Source: S5-327 sp965116015
GTDB taxonomy: Bacteria; Chloroflexota; Dehalococcoidia; Lucifugimonadales; Australimonadaceae
Assembly (NCBI GenBank): GCA_965116015.1
Contig: OZ220477.1
Span: 868,001 to 932,000, forward strand
Length of the DNA: 64,000 bases
Direction of reading: 5' to 3'
Positions 41,695-50,928 of the stretch are shown here, in pieces. Below the pieces are notes generated by a model. That model was given only the letters and a program-made list of their open reading frames with translations. It ran no database searches and was not told the origin of the DNA. Within the stretch, counting starts at the first letter, position 1. Each line of letters opens with the position of its first letter. Made by a program: the position numbers and the translations under genes.

Positions 41695-42971
41695 TCAGTT
41701 TGGCGCCTCGGCTGATTTTACGGCGGTTGTTTCGCTGCGGCGCAGGGTTTCGGGCACGAGGAAGATGACGATGAGGCTTCCGGCGAAGGCGGCGGCTCCG
41801 AGGAAGAGGAAGCCGGCGCCGGCGGTGAGGAGTCCGGTGAGGATGCTGAAGCTTGCGGGGCTGAGGGTGGAGCCTCCCTGGGCGACGGTGCGGGAGGCTC
41901 CGAAGAACATGCCGCGCGCGTTTGGAGGAGCGACGTCGGTTCCGAGGGTTTGCATGTTGCCGGAGATGACGTTGACGGACATATGGATGGCGATGAATGC
42001 GGCGACGAACCAGGCGAAGGATGTTCCGTAGTGAGCGGTGGCGGCGAGGAAGAGCATAGAGGAGGCGCAGAGGAGGAGTCCGGGGATGATGGTGTATCTG
42101 CGTCCGAAGCGGTCCATCACGTAGCCGACGGCGAAGACGATGGGGATTCCGAGGGCGGCCCGGCCATGGCTCCGCGGAGGAGGCCGAGGTCGTCGGGTTC
42201 GATGTTGTAGGTGAAGGCGGCGTAGGTGACGATGACTCCGCCGCCGAACACGCCTCCGCGGGTGATGTTGGCGAGGAATTGGACGGCGAATACGGCTGGT
42301 ATGGGGGCGGAGAGCATACGGCGCCATCCGGCGGGCTCCCCTGCCCGCTCGTGTGGTCTGGGGGTTGTTCTGGGGGGAGCGGTTTCGCGGAGGATGAAGA
42401 AGCTGGGGATGACGGCGACGGCGACGATGACGGCGTGCATGACGAAGGGGGTCCAGAGTCCCCAGAGGACGGCGGCGAATCCGCCGATGACGGGTCCGGA
42501 GAGGTTGCCGATCTGCTGTACGCCGAACATGCTGGTTACTTGCTTGCCGCGCTGGCTGGAGGCTCCGGTGTCGGCGATTACGGTGATGCGGCTCATCATC
42601 CACATCTGTTCGCCCCATCCGGCGAGGAATCGGTAGAGGAGGAGTTCGGTGAATGAGCCGTCGATGGCGACTTTGGCGACGAGGAGGGAGGCGACGGCGA
42701 CGACGAGGGGACCGGCGAGGAGGACGCGCCGGCGTCCGATGCGGTCGATGAGGCAGCCGGTGGGGAGCGGGGCGGCGAAGGTTCCGAGCTGCTGGAAGAC
42801 GAAGACGAGGACGGCTGATTCGAGGGAGGCGCCGAGGTCGCGCGTTAGTTGGGGGATGACGGGGACGGTGACGCCTAGGCCGAGGCCCATAGAGACGGCG
42901 GGCAGGTAGAGGGTGAGGATGAGGTTTCTGAGTTCGCGGGGGCGAGGTTGTGGGGGCTGGGAGGACGCCAT
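41695..42971 (-). pseudogene. MFS transporter, interrupted by a single-base frameshift
   Basis: The N-terminal half (42971 to about 42160) encodes eight or so helices with MFS signatures: GLGVTVPVIPQLTRDLGA, CLIDRIGRRRVLLAG (loop 2-3) and MFGVQQIGNLSGPVIGG. The C-terminal half continues in another frame with AALGIPIVFAVGYVMDRFGRRY, and ends at 41695. Adding one base near 42150-42168 joins them (GAMAG-AALGIP) to 425 residues, a usual MFS length. There is no homopolymer at the break. The substrate is likely a drug or organic acid. Either a recently broken gene or an assembly error. Confidence 0.82.
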
Positions 42972-43020
42972 TGGTGGAGGGAAAGCTACTCTGCGAGGGG
43001 GCACGGGTCAAACAGAGGGG

Positions 43021-43055
43021 GGGTCTGGGCGCGGGGAGGAGGGGTCTGGGCGCGG
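43021..43055. repeat. 14-bp direct repeat, 21-bp period
   Basis: GGGTCTGGGCGCGG occurs at 43021-43034 and 43042-43055, separated by GGAGGAG. It lies about 50 bp upstream of the MFS gene start, in its probable promoter region. Confidence 0.6.
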
Positions 43056-43200
43056 AGTCGGCTGGGCGATGCGCAATCGCGCTTGGGGAGGAGGAGCGCT
43101 GCCACAGGGGGGCGTCGGCGACTAGAGTTCTGCGTGGACTGTCGCAGATTGCGCGCACTCGATACTGGCAGCTACGCCATACGGGAAAGGGGCGGAGGCG

Positions 43201-43671
43201 TTAGGACTGACAGGCAGCGAGCCCGGCGGTATTGTCAAAGACGCCGTTGGCTCGCTGCAATTCGCGGATGTAGCAAATAATGCGCTCCACGTCGTTCTCG
43301 GACACGGCGGGCACTGGCGGCATATCGCCGAACTGCCAGTGATGAGATTGAACCCCGCGCTGAGCTGCGTTGCGAAAGGCGAAATCCTGGTGATGGCCGG
43401 GTTCATAGATTTTATGGACGAGGGGCGGGCCCAGGCTAGAGCCGGCGGCGTTGGGGCCGTGGCAGAGGGCGCAGTTGGCGTTGAAGGCGATGCGACCGGC
43501 CTGGGCTTTATCGGAGAGGGGCGGCACGGATACGGTTACCTGGACGCCAGCGGCTCCGCCATCGGCAACGCTGTGTGGCGCGGAGTCCTGGCCGGAGCAG
43601 GCCGCGATTGTGAAGGGCGAGAGGGCGATGACGAGCCAGATGGCAATGCGCCGCGGCGTTGGGGCGCTCAT
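43201..43671 (-). CDS. Membrane-anchored class I c-type cytochrome
   Basis: 156 residues. IAIWLVIALSPFTIAACSGQ is a lipoprotein-type signal with a Cys at residue 25, so it is probably tethered to the outer face of the membrane. The heme site is NCALCHG (CxxCH), the axial Met lies in GDMPPVP, and a C-terminal helix CYIRELQRANGVF follows. One heme only. It could donate electrons to a terminal oxidase or accept them from a periplasmic dehydrogenase; none is in the window. Confidence 0.88.
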   Translation of the reverse strand: MSAPTPRRIAIWLVIALSPFTIAACSGQDSAPHSVADGGAAGVQVTVSVPPLSDKAQAGRIAFNANCALCHGPNAAGSSLGPPLVHKIYEPGHHQDFAFRNAAQRGVQSHHWQFGDMPPVPAVSENDVERIICYIRELQRANGVFDNTAGLAACQS

Positions 43672-43968
43672 GGAGTTAAATCCTGGCTTGCGCGGAGGAG
43701 GGTGAACATGGGGAAGGCGAGGCGTTGCGGGTCGGGGGGGGTCCGAGGGGGACGCTATCGATGACTCGCCGGATCTCGGTCATGTGGGGCCTCGCGGGGA
43801 GTATAGCTCCAGTTGCGGGGCGGCACACGGATGCGGGCGGGGAGTCTGGGGAGGGTGCGCGTTGAGGAGGGAGCTCCGGGCGGAACGGAGGCGGGGGGCG
43901 GCTGCCCCCCCGGCTCCGCGGCGGAGCGGGCGGAGCGCCGGGGGGAGCGCCGGGGAGGGAGGCGCCAA

Positions 43969-44348
<380 letters not shown>

Positions 44349-44374
44349 ATGGCGGGGTTAGTTTACGCGAGGGG

Positions 44375-45733
44375 CTAGTCGAGCGCGACATTGATGTTGT
44401 TGTCTTTCAGGGTTACTTTGGCGACGAGGAGGCGGATGAGGTAGCGGCGCTCTTCGTGAGGGAGGGCGTCCCATTCGGTGATGAAGCGTTCGACGCTGTC
44501 TTCGAAGCGGGCTTGAGCGGCGGGGGTTTCGGAGTTTTGCGCGGCGCGGATGGCGAGGGCGTCTTTGGCGAGGGTGAGGCGTTCTGATCCTGCGCGGAGC
44601 TGGCCGAGGGTGAGTTTGCCGCTTGCGGCGCGCTCTACGCCGTTGATGAATCGCTTGTTGATGGCGCGGAGTTGGGCGGCGGAGTAGGCGCGGTCGCGGT
44701 CGAGGAGCGGGATGGAGCAGACTGGGGGTTTGGCGGCGAGTTTCTCGCGGGCGATGCGGACGACTTCTTCTTCGAGGGGGTCGGCGCGGGTGGTGTGGTA
44801 GTCGCATTCGTTGCGATTGACGCGGGACTGGCACTGGTAGTAGCGGTATTCGGCGCGTTGGCGGCGGCCGTCTTTGCGGAGCCACGATTGGCGTCGGGTT
44901 ACGCCCATCATGCGTCCGCCGCAGTGGCCGCAGAAGAGGATTCCGGAGAGGAGGAAGGAGGCTCTGCGGGGGCGGGAGCGTCCGGGGCTGCGTTCGGTGA
45001 GGCGTTTCTGGGCTTTGCGGTAGATGCTGGGTGCGACGATGGGCTCGTAGCTGCCGGGGATTCGGAAGCCGAAGCGGCGGTAGGCGCCGATGTAGGCGGG
45101 GTTTCGGAGGATGTCGCGGACTGCGGCCAAACTCCATCGGCCTCCGGCGCGGGTTCGGAGGCCTTGTTCGTTGAGGGCGGCGGCGCCGGCGCGGACTCCG
45201 CCGCCTGATTCGAGGTACTGTTTGAAGATGAGGCGGACGTTTTCGGCTTCGTGGGGGACGATGGCGAAGGAGCCGTCGACGAGGATGCGGTAGCCGTAGG
45301 GTGGTTTTCCGAGTCCGAGGCCTTTGGCTGCTTTGGCGATCATTCCCTGCCGGATGCGCTCGCGTCGGGTCTCGGCGCTGCGCGCTCCCTGGAGGGCGTT
45401 CTGGAGAGGGTCGGGGTAGTTGGGATCGATGCAGACGGCCTGGCTTCCGAGGGCGTCGACTTCGAGGACGCGGTCGACTTGCTGGCTGAGGGCTGAGCCT
45501 AGAGTTTGGGCGTTGGGGACGACTACGAGGTAGGCGAGGCCGCTCTGGCGGATGTAGTTGGTCATAGCGCCCCAGCCGTCGAGGCCTTCTTCGCCGTAGG
45601 GGTCGGCGAAGAAGCGGACGTCGAGGTGCTGGCTCTCTTTGCAGAATCTGCGGAAGGCGAGGTAGCGCGTTTGGTAGCAGCCGGGGCCTTTCCGGGCGCG
45701 GGGGTCGTAGGTGAAGTAGCCGACAGCTCGCAC
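44375..45733 (-). CDS. Serine-recombinase-family protein lacking catalytic residues
   Basis: 452 residues from a GTG at 45733. The C-terminal two thirds are a normal large serine recombinase: recombinase domain GLGLGKPPYGYRI, HEAENVRLIFKQYLESGGGV and RNPAYIGAY, then a zinc ribbon (CGHCGG, later YYQC and CDYH) and a coiled coil. The N-terminal resolvase domain is degenerate: the expected YxRVSxxxQ with its nucleophilic Ser reads YFTYDPRARK, and the KLDRLSR arginines read VPNAQTLGS. It should bind DNA but not cut it. It begins 4 nt after the zinc-ribbon gene and directly precedes rnpB. Confidence 0.85.
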   Translation of the reverse strand: MRAVGYFTYDPRARKGPGCYQTRYLAFRRFCKESQHLDVRFFADPYGEEGLDGWGAMTNYIRQSGLAYLVVVPNAQTLGSALSQQVDRVLEVDALGSQAVCIDPNYPDPLQNALQGARSAETRRERIRQGMIAKAAKGLGLGKPPYGYRILVDGSFAIVPHEAENVRLIFKQYLESGGGVRAGAAALNEQGLRTRAGGRWSLAAVRDILRNPAYIGAYRRFGFRIPGSYEPIVAPSIYRKAQKRLTERSPGRSRPRRASFLLSGILFCGHCGGRMMGVTRRQSWLRKDGRRQRAEYRYYQCQSRVNRNECDYHTTRADPLEEEVVRIAREKLAAKPPVCSIPLLDRDRAYSAAQLRAINKRFINGVERAASGKLTLGQLRAGSERLTLAKDALAIRAAQNSETPAAQARFEDSVERFITEWDALPHEERRYLIRLLVAKVTLKDNNINVALD

Positions 45734-45737
45734 GGGT

Positions 45738-46442
45738 TTACTCTGGGGGTAGGAGGATGCGGCCGCAGTTGGGGCAGGTTGCGAGGTTGGCGGCGGCGCG
45801 GATCTCGAGGGCCATTCGGGTGGGGACGCCTACGCGGCAGGCGTCGCATACGTCGCCGCGTAGTCTGGCGACGGGGTGGTTGGGTCGCTGGCGGCGCGCG
45901 CGGTCGTAGAGGGCGACTTCGGGGCTGGGGATGCGCGAGACGACGTGGTTTCGGCGGAGGTCGAGTTCGACGGATTCGCGGCGCAGGCGCGTCTGTTCTT
46001 CGATCATAGATTGCTGGTTGGCTTTCCAGTCGGCTGTTGTGGACTGGAGTTGCCGGGAGAGGAGGTCGCGGTCGCGGCGGGCTTCTTCGACTTCGTCGAG
46101 CACGAGGATGAGGTTGTCTTCTTGTTCGGCGCGGTGGCGTTTGAGCATATTGACGTCGGCCTGGAGGTTCTGGAGTTCGCGCGGGTTCTTCACGGAGCCG
46201 CTGTACAGCCTTGCCTCGGCTGTTTCGATTTTTGCTGTGTAGTCGGCGATTGCATCGTCGAGTTCTTTCTGTCTGGCGAGAGCGTTGTCGAGGGTGTTGC
46301 GCGACGAGCTGGCCTGTTCGGCAAGCGTCCGGAGGGCGGAGTCGTCGCCGAGGAGAGGGGCGATTTCGGCGAGGCGCGCGCGTTGCTGTTCGATTTCGAT
46401 GTCGATGGATTGGAGCTCCAGGAGTTCGCGCGTTGCAGTCAT
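45738..46442 (-). CDS. Coiled-coil C4 zinc-ribbon protein (zf-RING_7/DUF164 type)
   Basis: 234 residues. Residues 1 to about 170 form a long coiled coil; KNPRELQNLQADVNMLKRHR is the family signature between the two helices. The C-terminal zinc ribbon has CDACRVGVPTRM and CPNCGRIL, four Cys in two CxxC pairs. Family function is unknown, with suggested roles in nucleic-acid binding or as a chaperone for a nuclease. It is coupled to the recombinase-family gene and lies one gene from rnpB. Confidence 0.9.
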   Translation of the reverse strand: MTATRELLELQSIDIEIEQQRARLAEIAPLLGDDSALRTLAEQASSSRNTLDNALARQKELDDAIADYTAKIETAEARLYSGSVKNPRELQNLQADVNMLKRHRAEQEDNLILVLDEVEEARRDRDLLSRQLQSTTADWKANQQSMIEEQTRLRRESVELDLRRNHVVSRIPSPEVALYDRARRQRPNHPVARLRGDVCDACRVGVPTRMALEIRAAANLATCPNCGRILLPPE

Positions 46443-46560
46443 ACGTTGAGCGTCGGGACACGCGGAGTGCGGGGCGTTGGCAATTGTAGGAAGGGGAAAT
46501 CTGGCGGGTCAACGAGGTTTGTATGCGGGAACGACGCGTCGTGGAGCATCGGGCGGGGTT

Positions 46561-47229
46561 CTAGCCCCAGCGCCATTGGAGGCCAATCTCGGCGGCGAGG
46601 GTTTCGGCGACCGCGCGCGCGATGGGGGGGATGTCGAGGGGAGCGCGGAGGAGCTGAGCCATCGATGTAACCGGGCGGTCGGGGATGCCGCAGGGGACGA
46701 TGGGGCTGTAGGCGGAGAGGTCGGTGTAGACGTTGAGGGCGAATCCGTGGGTCGTTACGCCGCGAGCGACGCGGACTCCGATGGCGGCGATCTTGCCTGC
46801 GGGGGTCCAGACTCCGGTGAGTCCTTGTTCGCAGTGGGCGTCGAGGCCGAAATCGCGGAGGACGGCGATGAGCGCGCGCTCGAGGGCGGAGACGTAGCGT
46901 TTGGGGCCGACGCCGAGTTCGGTCAGGGAGAGGATGGGGTAGCCGACGAGCTGCCCGGGGCCGTGGTAGGTGGTTTGTCCGCCGCGGTCGGTTTCGATGA
47001 GGGGGGCGTGGAGTTCGGCGAGGATGTGTTGGGGAAGGGAGCGTCGTCCGGCTGTGTAGACGGGGGCGTGAGTGAGGAGGAGGAGCGTGTCGTCGATCTT
47101 GGCGTCGGCGCGCTGGCGGGCGAGGTGGCGCTGCAGTTCGAGGGCCCAGAGGTAGTCGATGCCCTCGCCGAGCCAGTGGGCGGTTCCCGTGCGGGGAGCG
47201 CTGAGCCGTGGGGGGTCAGCGGGGGTCAT
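46561..47229 (-). CDS. lipB: Lipoyl(octanoyl) transferase
   Basis: 222 residues. The family signature RGGQTTYHGPGQ lies at 82-93. The catalytic Lys146 is in AGKIAAIGVR and the acyl-thioester Cys180 in VPCGIPDR. LipB moves octanoate from ACP to lipoyl domains; LipA then inserts sulfur. It is the last gene of a minus-strand series that starts with E1alpha, so it is co-expressed with the E2 it is expected to modify. The gap to the AICAR transformylase gene is 30 bp. Confidence 0.94.
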   Translation of the reverse strand: MTPADPPRLSAPRTGTAHWLGEGIDYLWALELQRHLARQRADAKIDDTLLLLTHAPVYTAGRRSLPQHILAELHAPLIETDRGGQTTYHGPGQLVGYPILSLTELGVGPKRYVSALERALIAVLRDFGLDAHCEQGLTGVWTPAGKIAAIGVRVARGVTTHGFALNVYTDLSAYSPIVPCGIPDRPVTSMAQLLRAPLDIPPIARAVAETLAAEIGLQWRWG

Positions 47230-47259
47230 CGGAGGGGGGCTCCCGCGCAGGAGCGGTTG

Positions 47260-48435
47260 TTAGTGGTGGAAGAGCCGGACACCGGAAACCGCCATGGCAA
47301 TGCTGTATTGGTCGCAGGCTGCGATTACGTCTTCGTCGCGCACTGATCCGCCGGGCTGTGCGACGAAGCCTACGCCGCTCATAGCGGCGCGGTCGATGTT
47401 GTCGCGGAAGGGGATGAAGGCGTCGGAGGCCATTGCGACGCTGGTCATTCCGCTGATCCAGGCGCGTTTTTCGTCGGGGGCGAGGCGGGTGGGGGTTTCG
47501 GTGAAGGATGCGCGCCACATTTCGTTCTCGGCGGGGGAGAGGTCGTCGCGGATGAAGCCGTCGACGGCGTTGTCGCGTTCGGGGCGTCCGAGGGCGTCGC
47601 GGAACGGGAGGGCGAGAGCGGCGGGATGCTGGCGCAGGCGCCAGGCGTCGGCTTTGTCGCATGCGAGGCGCGTACAGTGGATGCGGGACTGCTGCCCTGC
47701 CCCGTTGCCGATGACCTGTCCGTCGAGGGCGAGGCAGATAGAGTTGGATTGGGTGTATTTGAGGGTTACGAGGGCGACGATGAGGTCGCGGCGGGCGGAG
47801 TCGGGGATGTCGCGGCGGGCGGTGGGGACGTTGTCGAGCTGCTGTGTCCAGCCGGCGGCGGTGTTTCGTCCTTGCTCCATGTGGACGCCGAATACGGAGC
47901 GGGTTTCGCGAGGGGGGGGGTCGTAGGCAGGGTCGATTTCGAGGATGCAGTAGCGTCCGGCTTGTTTCTTGGAGAGGAGTTCGAAGGCTTCGGGGGTGAA
48001 GCCGGGGGCGATGACGCCGTCCGACACTTCTCTGCGGATGAGGCGGGCGGTTGATTCGTCCACGATGTCGGAGAGGGCGATCCAGTCGCCGAAGGAGGAG
48101 ATGCGGTCGGCGCCGCGCGCTCGGGCGTAGGCTGTGGCGAGGGGGGAGAGATGGAGGTCGTCGACGAAGGAGGCGCGGGCGAGGTTGTGGTCGAGGGGAG
48201 ATGCGACGGCGGCGCCTGCGGGGCTGACGTGTTTGAAGGATGCTGCGGCGGGGAGGCCGACAGCGGCGTTGAGTTCGCGGACGAGCTGCCAGGAGTTGAG
48301 GGCGTCGAGGAGGTTGATGAAGCCGGGGGATCCGTTGCGGGCGACGAAGGGCAAGGGGCCGTTGGGGACGAACGCTCTGGCGGGGGTTTGGTGAGGGTTC
48401 ATTCCGTACCGGAGCGTTAATTCGGGGGTGGTCAT
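47260..48435 (-). CDS. purH: Stand-alone AICAR transformylase of eukaryotic-ATIC-like type
   Basis: 391 residues from the ATG at 48435 (AGGAG, 6 nt). It matches only the C-terminal transformylase half of PurH/ATIC; the IMP cyclohydrolase half is absent. Blocks such as LRYGMNPHQTPA, ASFKHVSPAGAAV (catalytic Lys-His), YARARGADRISSFGDW, REVSDGVIAPG, GAGQQSRIHCTRLA and SDAFIPFRDNIDRA follow the animal ATIC wording closely, rather than the usual bacterial LRYGENPHQ. It formylates AICAR with 10-formyl-tetrahydrofolate in purine synthesis. Fhs at 61179 would make the cofactor. IMP cyclohydrolase must be encoded elsewhere. Confidence 0.93.
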   Translation of the reverse strand: MTTPELTLRYGMNPHQTPARAFVPNGPLPFVARNGSPGFINLLDALNSWQLVRELNAAVGLPAAASFKHVSPAGAAVASPLDHNLARASFVDDLHLSPLATAYARARGADRISSFGDWIALSDIVDESTARLIRREVSDGVIAPGFTPEAFELLSKKQAGRYCILEIDPAYDPPPRETRSVFGVHMEQGRNTAAGWTQQLDNVPTARRDIPDSARRDLIVALVTLKYTQSNSICLALDGQVIGNGAGQQSRIHCTRLACDKADAWRLRQHPAALALPFRDALGRPERDNAVDGFIRDDLSPAENEMWRASFTETPTRLAPDEKRAWISGMTSVAMASDAFIPFRDNIDRAAMSGVGFVAQPGGSVRDEDVIAACDQYSIAMAVSGVRLFHH

Positions 48436-48490
48436 AGTTCTCCTGGGGAGCCGCCGAACGGGGCCGGCGGGAGTGGCGTTCAGGGGCGGG

Positions 48491-49924
48491 TCAGGCGAGA
48501 GGGGTTTGTTCGTTGACGGCTTCGAGGCCTTCTTTGACGGCGCGGAGGAAGGCGCTTGCTTCGGCGCCGTCGCATACGCGGTGGTCGAACGCAAGGCAGA
48601 GGTTCATCATGGAGCGAACGGCGATGGCGTCGCCGTCGACGACTACGGGTCGCTTGACGATTGCCTCGGCGGCGAGGATGGCGGCCTGGGGGTGGTTGAT
48701 GATGGGGACGGAGACTATGGAGCCAAGGGCGCCGGTGTTGTTGAGGGTGAATGTTCCCCCTTGCACGTCGTCGAGCTGCAATGCTGCGGCGCGGGCGGCG
48801 TTGATGAGGCGGGCGAGCTCGCCGGCCATTTGCGCGATGCTGAGCGATGCGGCATCGCGGACGACGGGGACGATGAGTCCGTGGTCGGCGGCGACGGCGA
48901 CGCCGAGGTTGACGCGGTGGTTGAGTGTGATGTGGTCGTCGCTCCACTGGGCATTCAGGCGCGGGTGGTCGTGGAGGGCGGCTGCGACGACGACGGCGAC
49001 GAAGGGGAGGTAGGTGAGCGGGACGCCGCGCTGACGCTGGAATTCGGTTCTGTGGGCGGCGCGGGCGCGAACGAGGCCGGTTACGTCGGCTTCGACCATC
49101 GACCAGGCGGCGGGGATTTCGCGGGCGGAGCGCGCCATGTGTTCGGCGATGGTTCTGCGGATGGCGGTGAGGGGAAGCATGGAGGCGGGGGGGCCGGCCG
49201 GGGGCGGGGCAGAGTCTGGCCTTGGGGGGGCTGCGGATGCCGACGGGGCTGCGGATGGGGGCTGGGGGGAGGCGCTGGTTTCGGCGGCGCGCAGCACGTC
49301 GTGTTTGGTTATGCGTCCGCCCGCGCCTGTGCCGGCGAGGGTCGAGAGGTCGATGTTGCGCTGGGCTGCGAGTCTGGCGACGAGCGGGGAGATTACGCGG
49401 CTGCGGTCGGGGCGATCGGGCGAGAGGTCGGGCGATGCGGCGGCGAGGGCGGCGTCCTGTATGGCGTCGGGCCTGCCCTGGCCGCCCTCTCCGAAGCCGG
49501 TGGGACCGACGCTGCGGCTGGCGCTGACGAATTCGAAGTTTCTGCTGGACGGGGGCTGCGGGGGGGGAGATGAGTCCGCGGGGGCGGGGGTGAGGCCTCC
49601 AAGCTCGGGGCGCATTCGCTCCATCTGCGACGAGTCCGCGGGGGCGGGGACGGCGATGGGGTCGTCAGCAGGCGAGGGGGTTTCGCCGTCGATGTCCATT
49701 TCGCAGATGGGCTGTCCCATGGGGACGGTGTCGCCTTCGTCGACGAGGGCTCGGACGAAGACGCCGGAGTGGGGGGAGGGGGCCTCCATAGTGATTTTGT
49801 CGGTTACGACTTCCACGAGGGGGTCGTAGCGTTCGACGCGCTGTCCGGGCTGCACCAGCCATTTGGCGATGACGCCCTGCGTAACCGACTCTCCGACGTG
49901 GGGCAGTTCGATAAGCGTTGTCAT
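48491..49924 (-). CDS. Dihydrolipoamide acyltransferase (E2) of a 2-oxoacid dehydrogenase
   Basis: 477 residues. The lipoyl domain (1-80) has the modified Lys43 in VVTDKITMEAP. A Pro/Ala-rich linker follows, then the subunit-binding domain at about 170-205 (ISPLVARLAAQRNIDLSTLA, GAGGRITKHDVL). The catalytic domain ends with AFDHRVCDGAEASAFL, giving catalytic His448 and Asp452. A second Pro-rich linker (PPRPDSAPPPAGPPASML) joins them. The order E1alpha-E1beta-E2 and the TDKITMEAPSP wording are those of branched-chain 2-oxoacid dehydrogenase. E3 is not in the window. Confidence 0.92.
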   Translation of the reverse strand: MTTLIELPHVGESVTQGVIAKWLVQPGQRVERYDPLVEVVTDKITMEAPSPHSGVFVRALVDEGDTVPMGQPICEMDIDGETPSPADDPIAVPAPADSSQMERMRPELGGLTPAPADSSPPPQPPSSRNFEFVSASRSVGPTGFGEGGQGRPDAIQDAALAAASPDLSPDRPDRSRVISPLVARLAAQRNIDLSTLAGTGAGGRITKHDVLRAAETSASPQPPSAAPSASAAPPRPDSAPPPAGPPASMLPLTAIRRTIAEHMARSAREIPAAWSMVEADVTGLVRARAAHRTEFQRQRGVPLTYLPFVAVVVAAALHDHPRLNAQWSDDHITLNHRVNLGVAVAADHGLIVPVVRDAASLSIAQMAGELARLINAARAAALQLDDVQGGTFTLNNTGALGSIVSVPIINHPQAAILAAEAIVKRPVVVDGDAIAVRSMMNLCLAFDHRVCDGAEASAFLRAVKEGLEAVNEQTPLA

Positions 49925-49926
49925 GG

Positions 49927-50928
49927 CTAGTAGGCGAGCAGCTCGCGGAGTTTAGCGGCGATCTTGTCGGGGGTGGTCATATAGCGGGCCTCTAGCGTGG
50001 GGGCGAAGGGCATAGCGGGAATCTCGGGGCCTGCGCAGCGCATAACGGGGGCGTCGAGGCTGTCGAAGGCGTTTTCGGCGATGAGGGCGCTCACCTCTGA
50101 GCCTACGCTGACGGCGGCGTTGTCTTCGTGGACGACGAGGGCGCGGTTGGTTTTCCGCACGGACGCGAGGATTGTTTCCGCGTCGATGGGGCGGAGGGAG
50201 CGGAGGTCGAGGACTTCGACGTTTGCTCTATCGGTTCTATCGGTTCTATCGGCGGCGAGCTCTTCAGCGGCCTGGAGGGAGTAGTGGAGCGTGAGGCCGT
50301 AGGTGATGATGGTGGCGTCGGAGCCTTCGCGCTTGATGTCGGCGGCGCCGATGGGGAGGGTGTAGTCGTAATCGGGGACTTCGCCGCGGACGGAGCGGTA
50401 GGCGCGTTTGTGTTCGAGGAAGATGACGGGGTCGTCGTCGCGGATGGCGGCTTTCAGGAGGCCTTTGGCGTCGTAGGGGGTTGCGGGGGCGACGACTTTG
50501 AGTCCTGGTGCGTGGGCGAAGCAGGCTTCGACGCTCTGGGAGTGGTAGAGGCCTCCGCGGACGTGTCCGCCGTAGGGCGAGCGGACGACCATAGGGACTT
50601 GGAGTTTGCCTTTGGAGCCGTAGCGGATGCGGGCGGCCTCGCCGATGATCTGGTTGATAGCAGGCCAGATGAAGTCGGCGAATTGCATTTCGGCGATGGG
50701 GCGCATCCCGGCCATCGCGGCGCCGACTGCGACGCCGGCGATGGAGGCTTCGGCGAGCGGAGTGTCGATAACGCGTTGCTCGCCGAATTCTTCGATGAGG
50801 CCTTTGGTTGCGAGGAAGACGCCGCCGCGGCGTCCTACGTCTTCGCCCATAACGAATACGGCGGGATCGCGGCGCATCTCTTCGAGCATCGCCTCGCGCA
50901 CGGCTTCGATGACGTTGAGCGTGGTCAT
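49927..50928 (-). CDS. 2-oxoacid dehydrogenase E1 beta subunit (branched-chain type)
   Basis: 333 residues, normal for the beta subunit. VFVMGEDVGRRGGVFLATKGL contains the conserved Glu near thiamine, then VIDTPLAEASIAGVAVGAAM, EMQFADFIWPAINQI, MVVRSPYGGHVRGGLYHSQS and PVIFLEHKRAYR. It starts on the last 4 bases of E1alpha (ATGA overlap) and E2 follows after 2 nt, so the three are translationally coupled. An in-frame run of 9-bp repeats (50227-50253) inserts DRTDRTDR in the linker between the two domains. Confidence 0.93.
   Translation of the reverse strand: MTTLNVIEAVREAMLEEMRRDPAVFVMGEDVGRRGGVFLATKGLIEEFGEQRVIDTPLAEASIAGVAVGAAMAGMRPIAEMQFADFIWPAINQIIGEAARIRYGSKGKLQVPMVVRSPYGGHVRGGLYHSQSVEACFAHAPGLKVVAPATPYDAKGLLKAAIRDDDPVIFLEHKRAYRSVRGEVPDYDYTLPIGAADIKREGSDATIITYGLTLHYSLQAAEELAADRTDRTDRANVEVLDLRSLRPIDAETILASVRKTNRALVVHEDNAAVSVGSEVSALIAENAFDSLDAPVMRCAGPEIPAMPFAPTLEARYMTTPDKIAAKLRELLAY
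50227..50253 (-). repeat. 9-bp tandem repeat, three units, in frame in E1 beta
   Basis: The plus strand reads TCTATCGGT twice and TCTATCGGC once. On the coding strand this gives repeated Thr-Asp-Arg in the interdomain linker. Slippage here would change linker length by three residues and keep the frame. Confidence 0.8.

Noticed and set aside
47912..47920. C9 tract in the AICAR transformylase gene as another phase-variable site
   Set aside because: The frame is intact through the tract and nine C is within the normal range for this G-rich genome.
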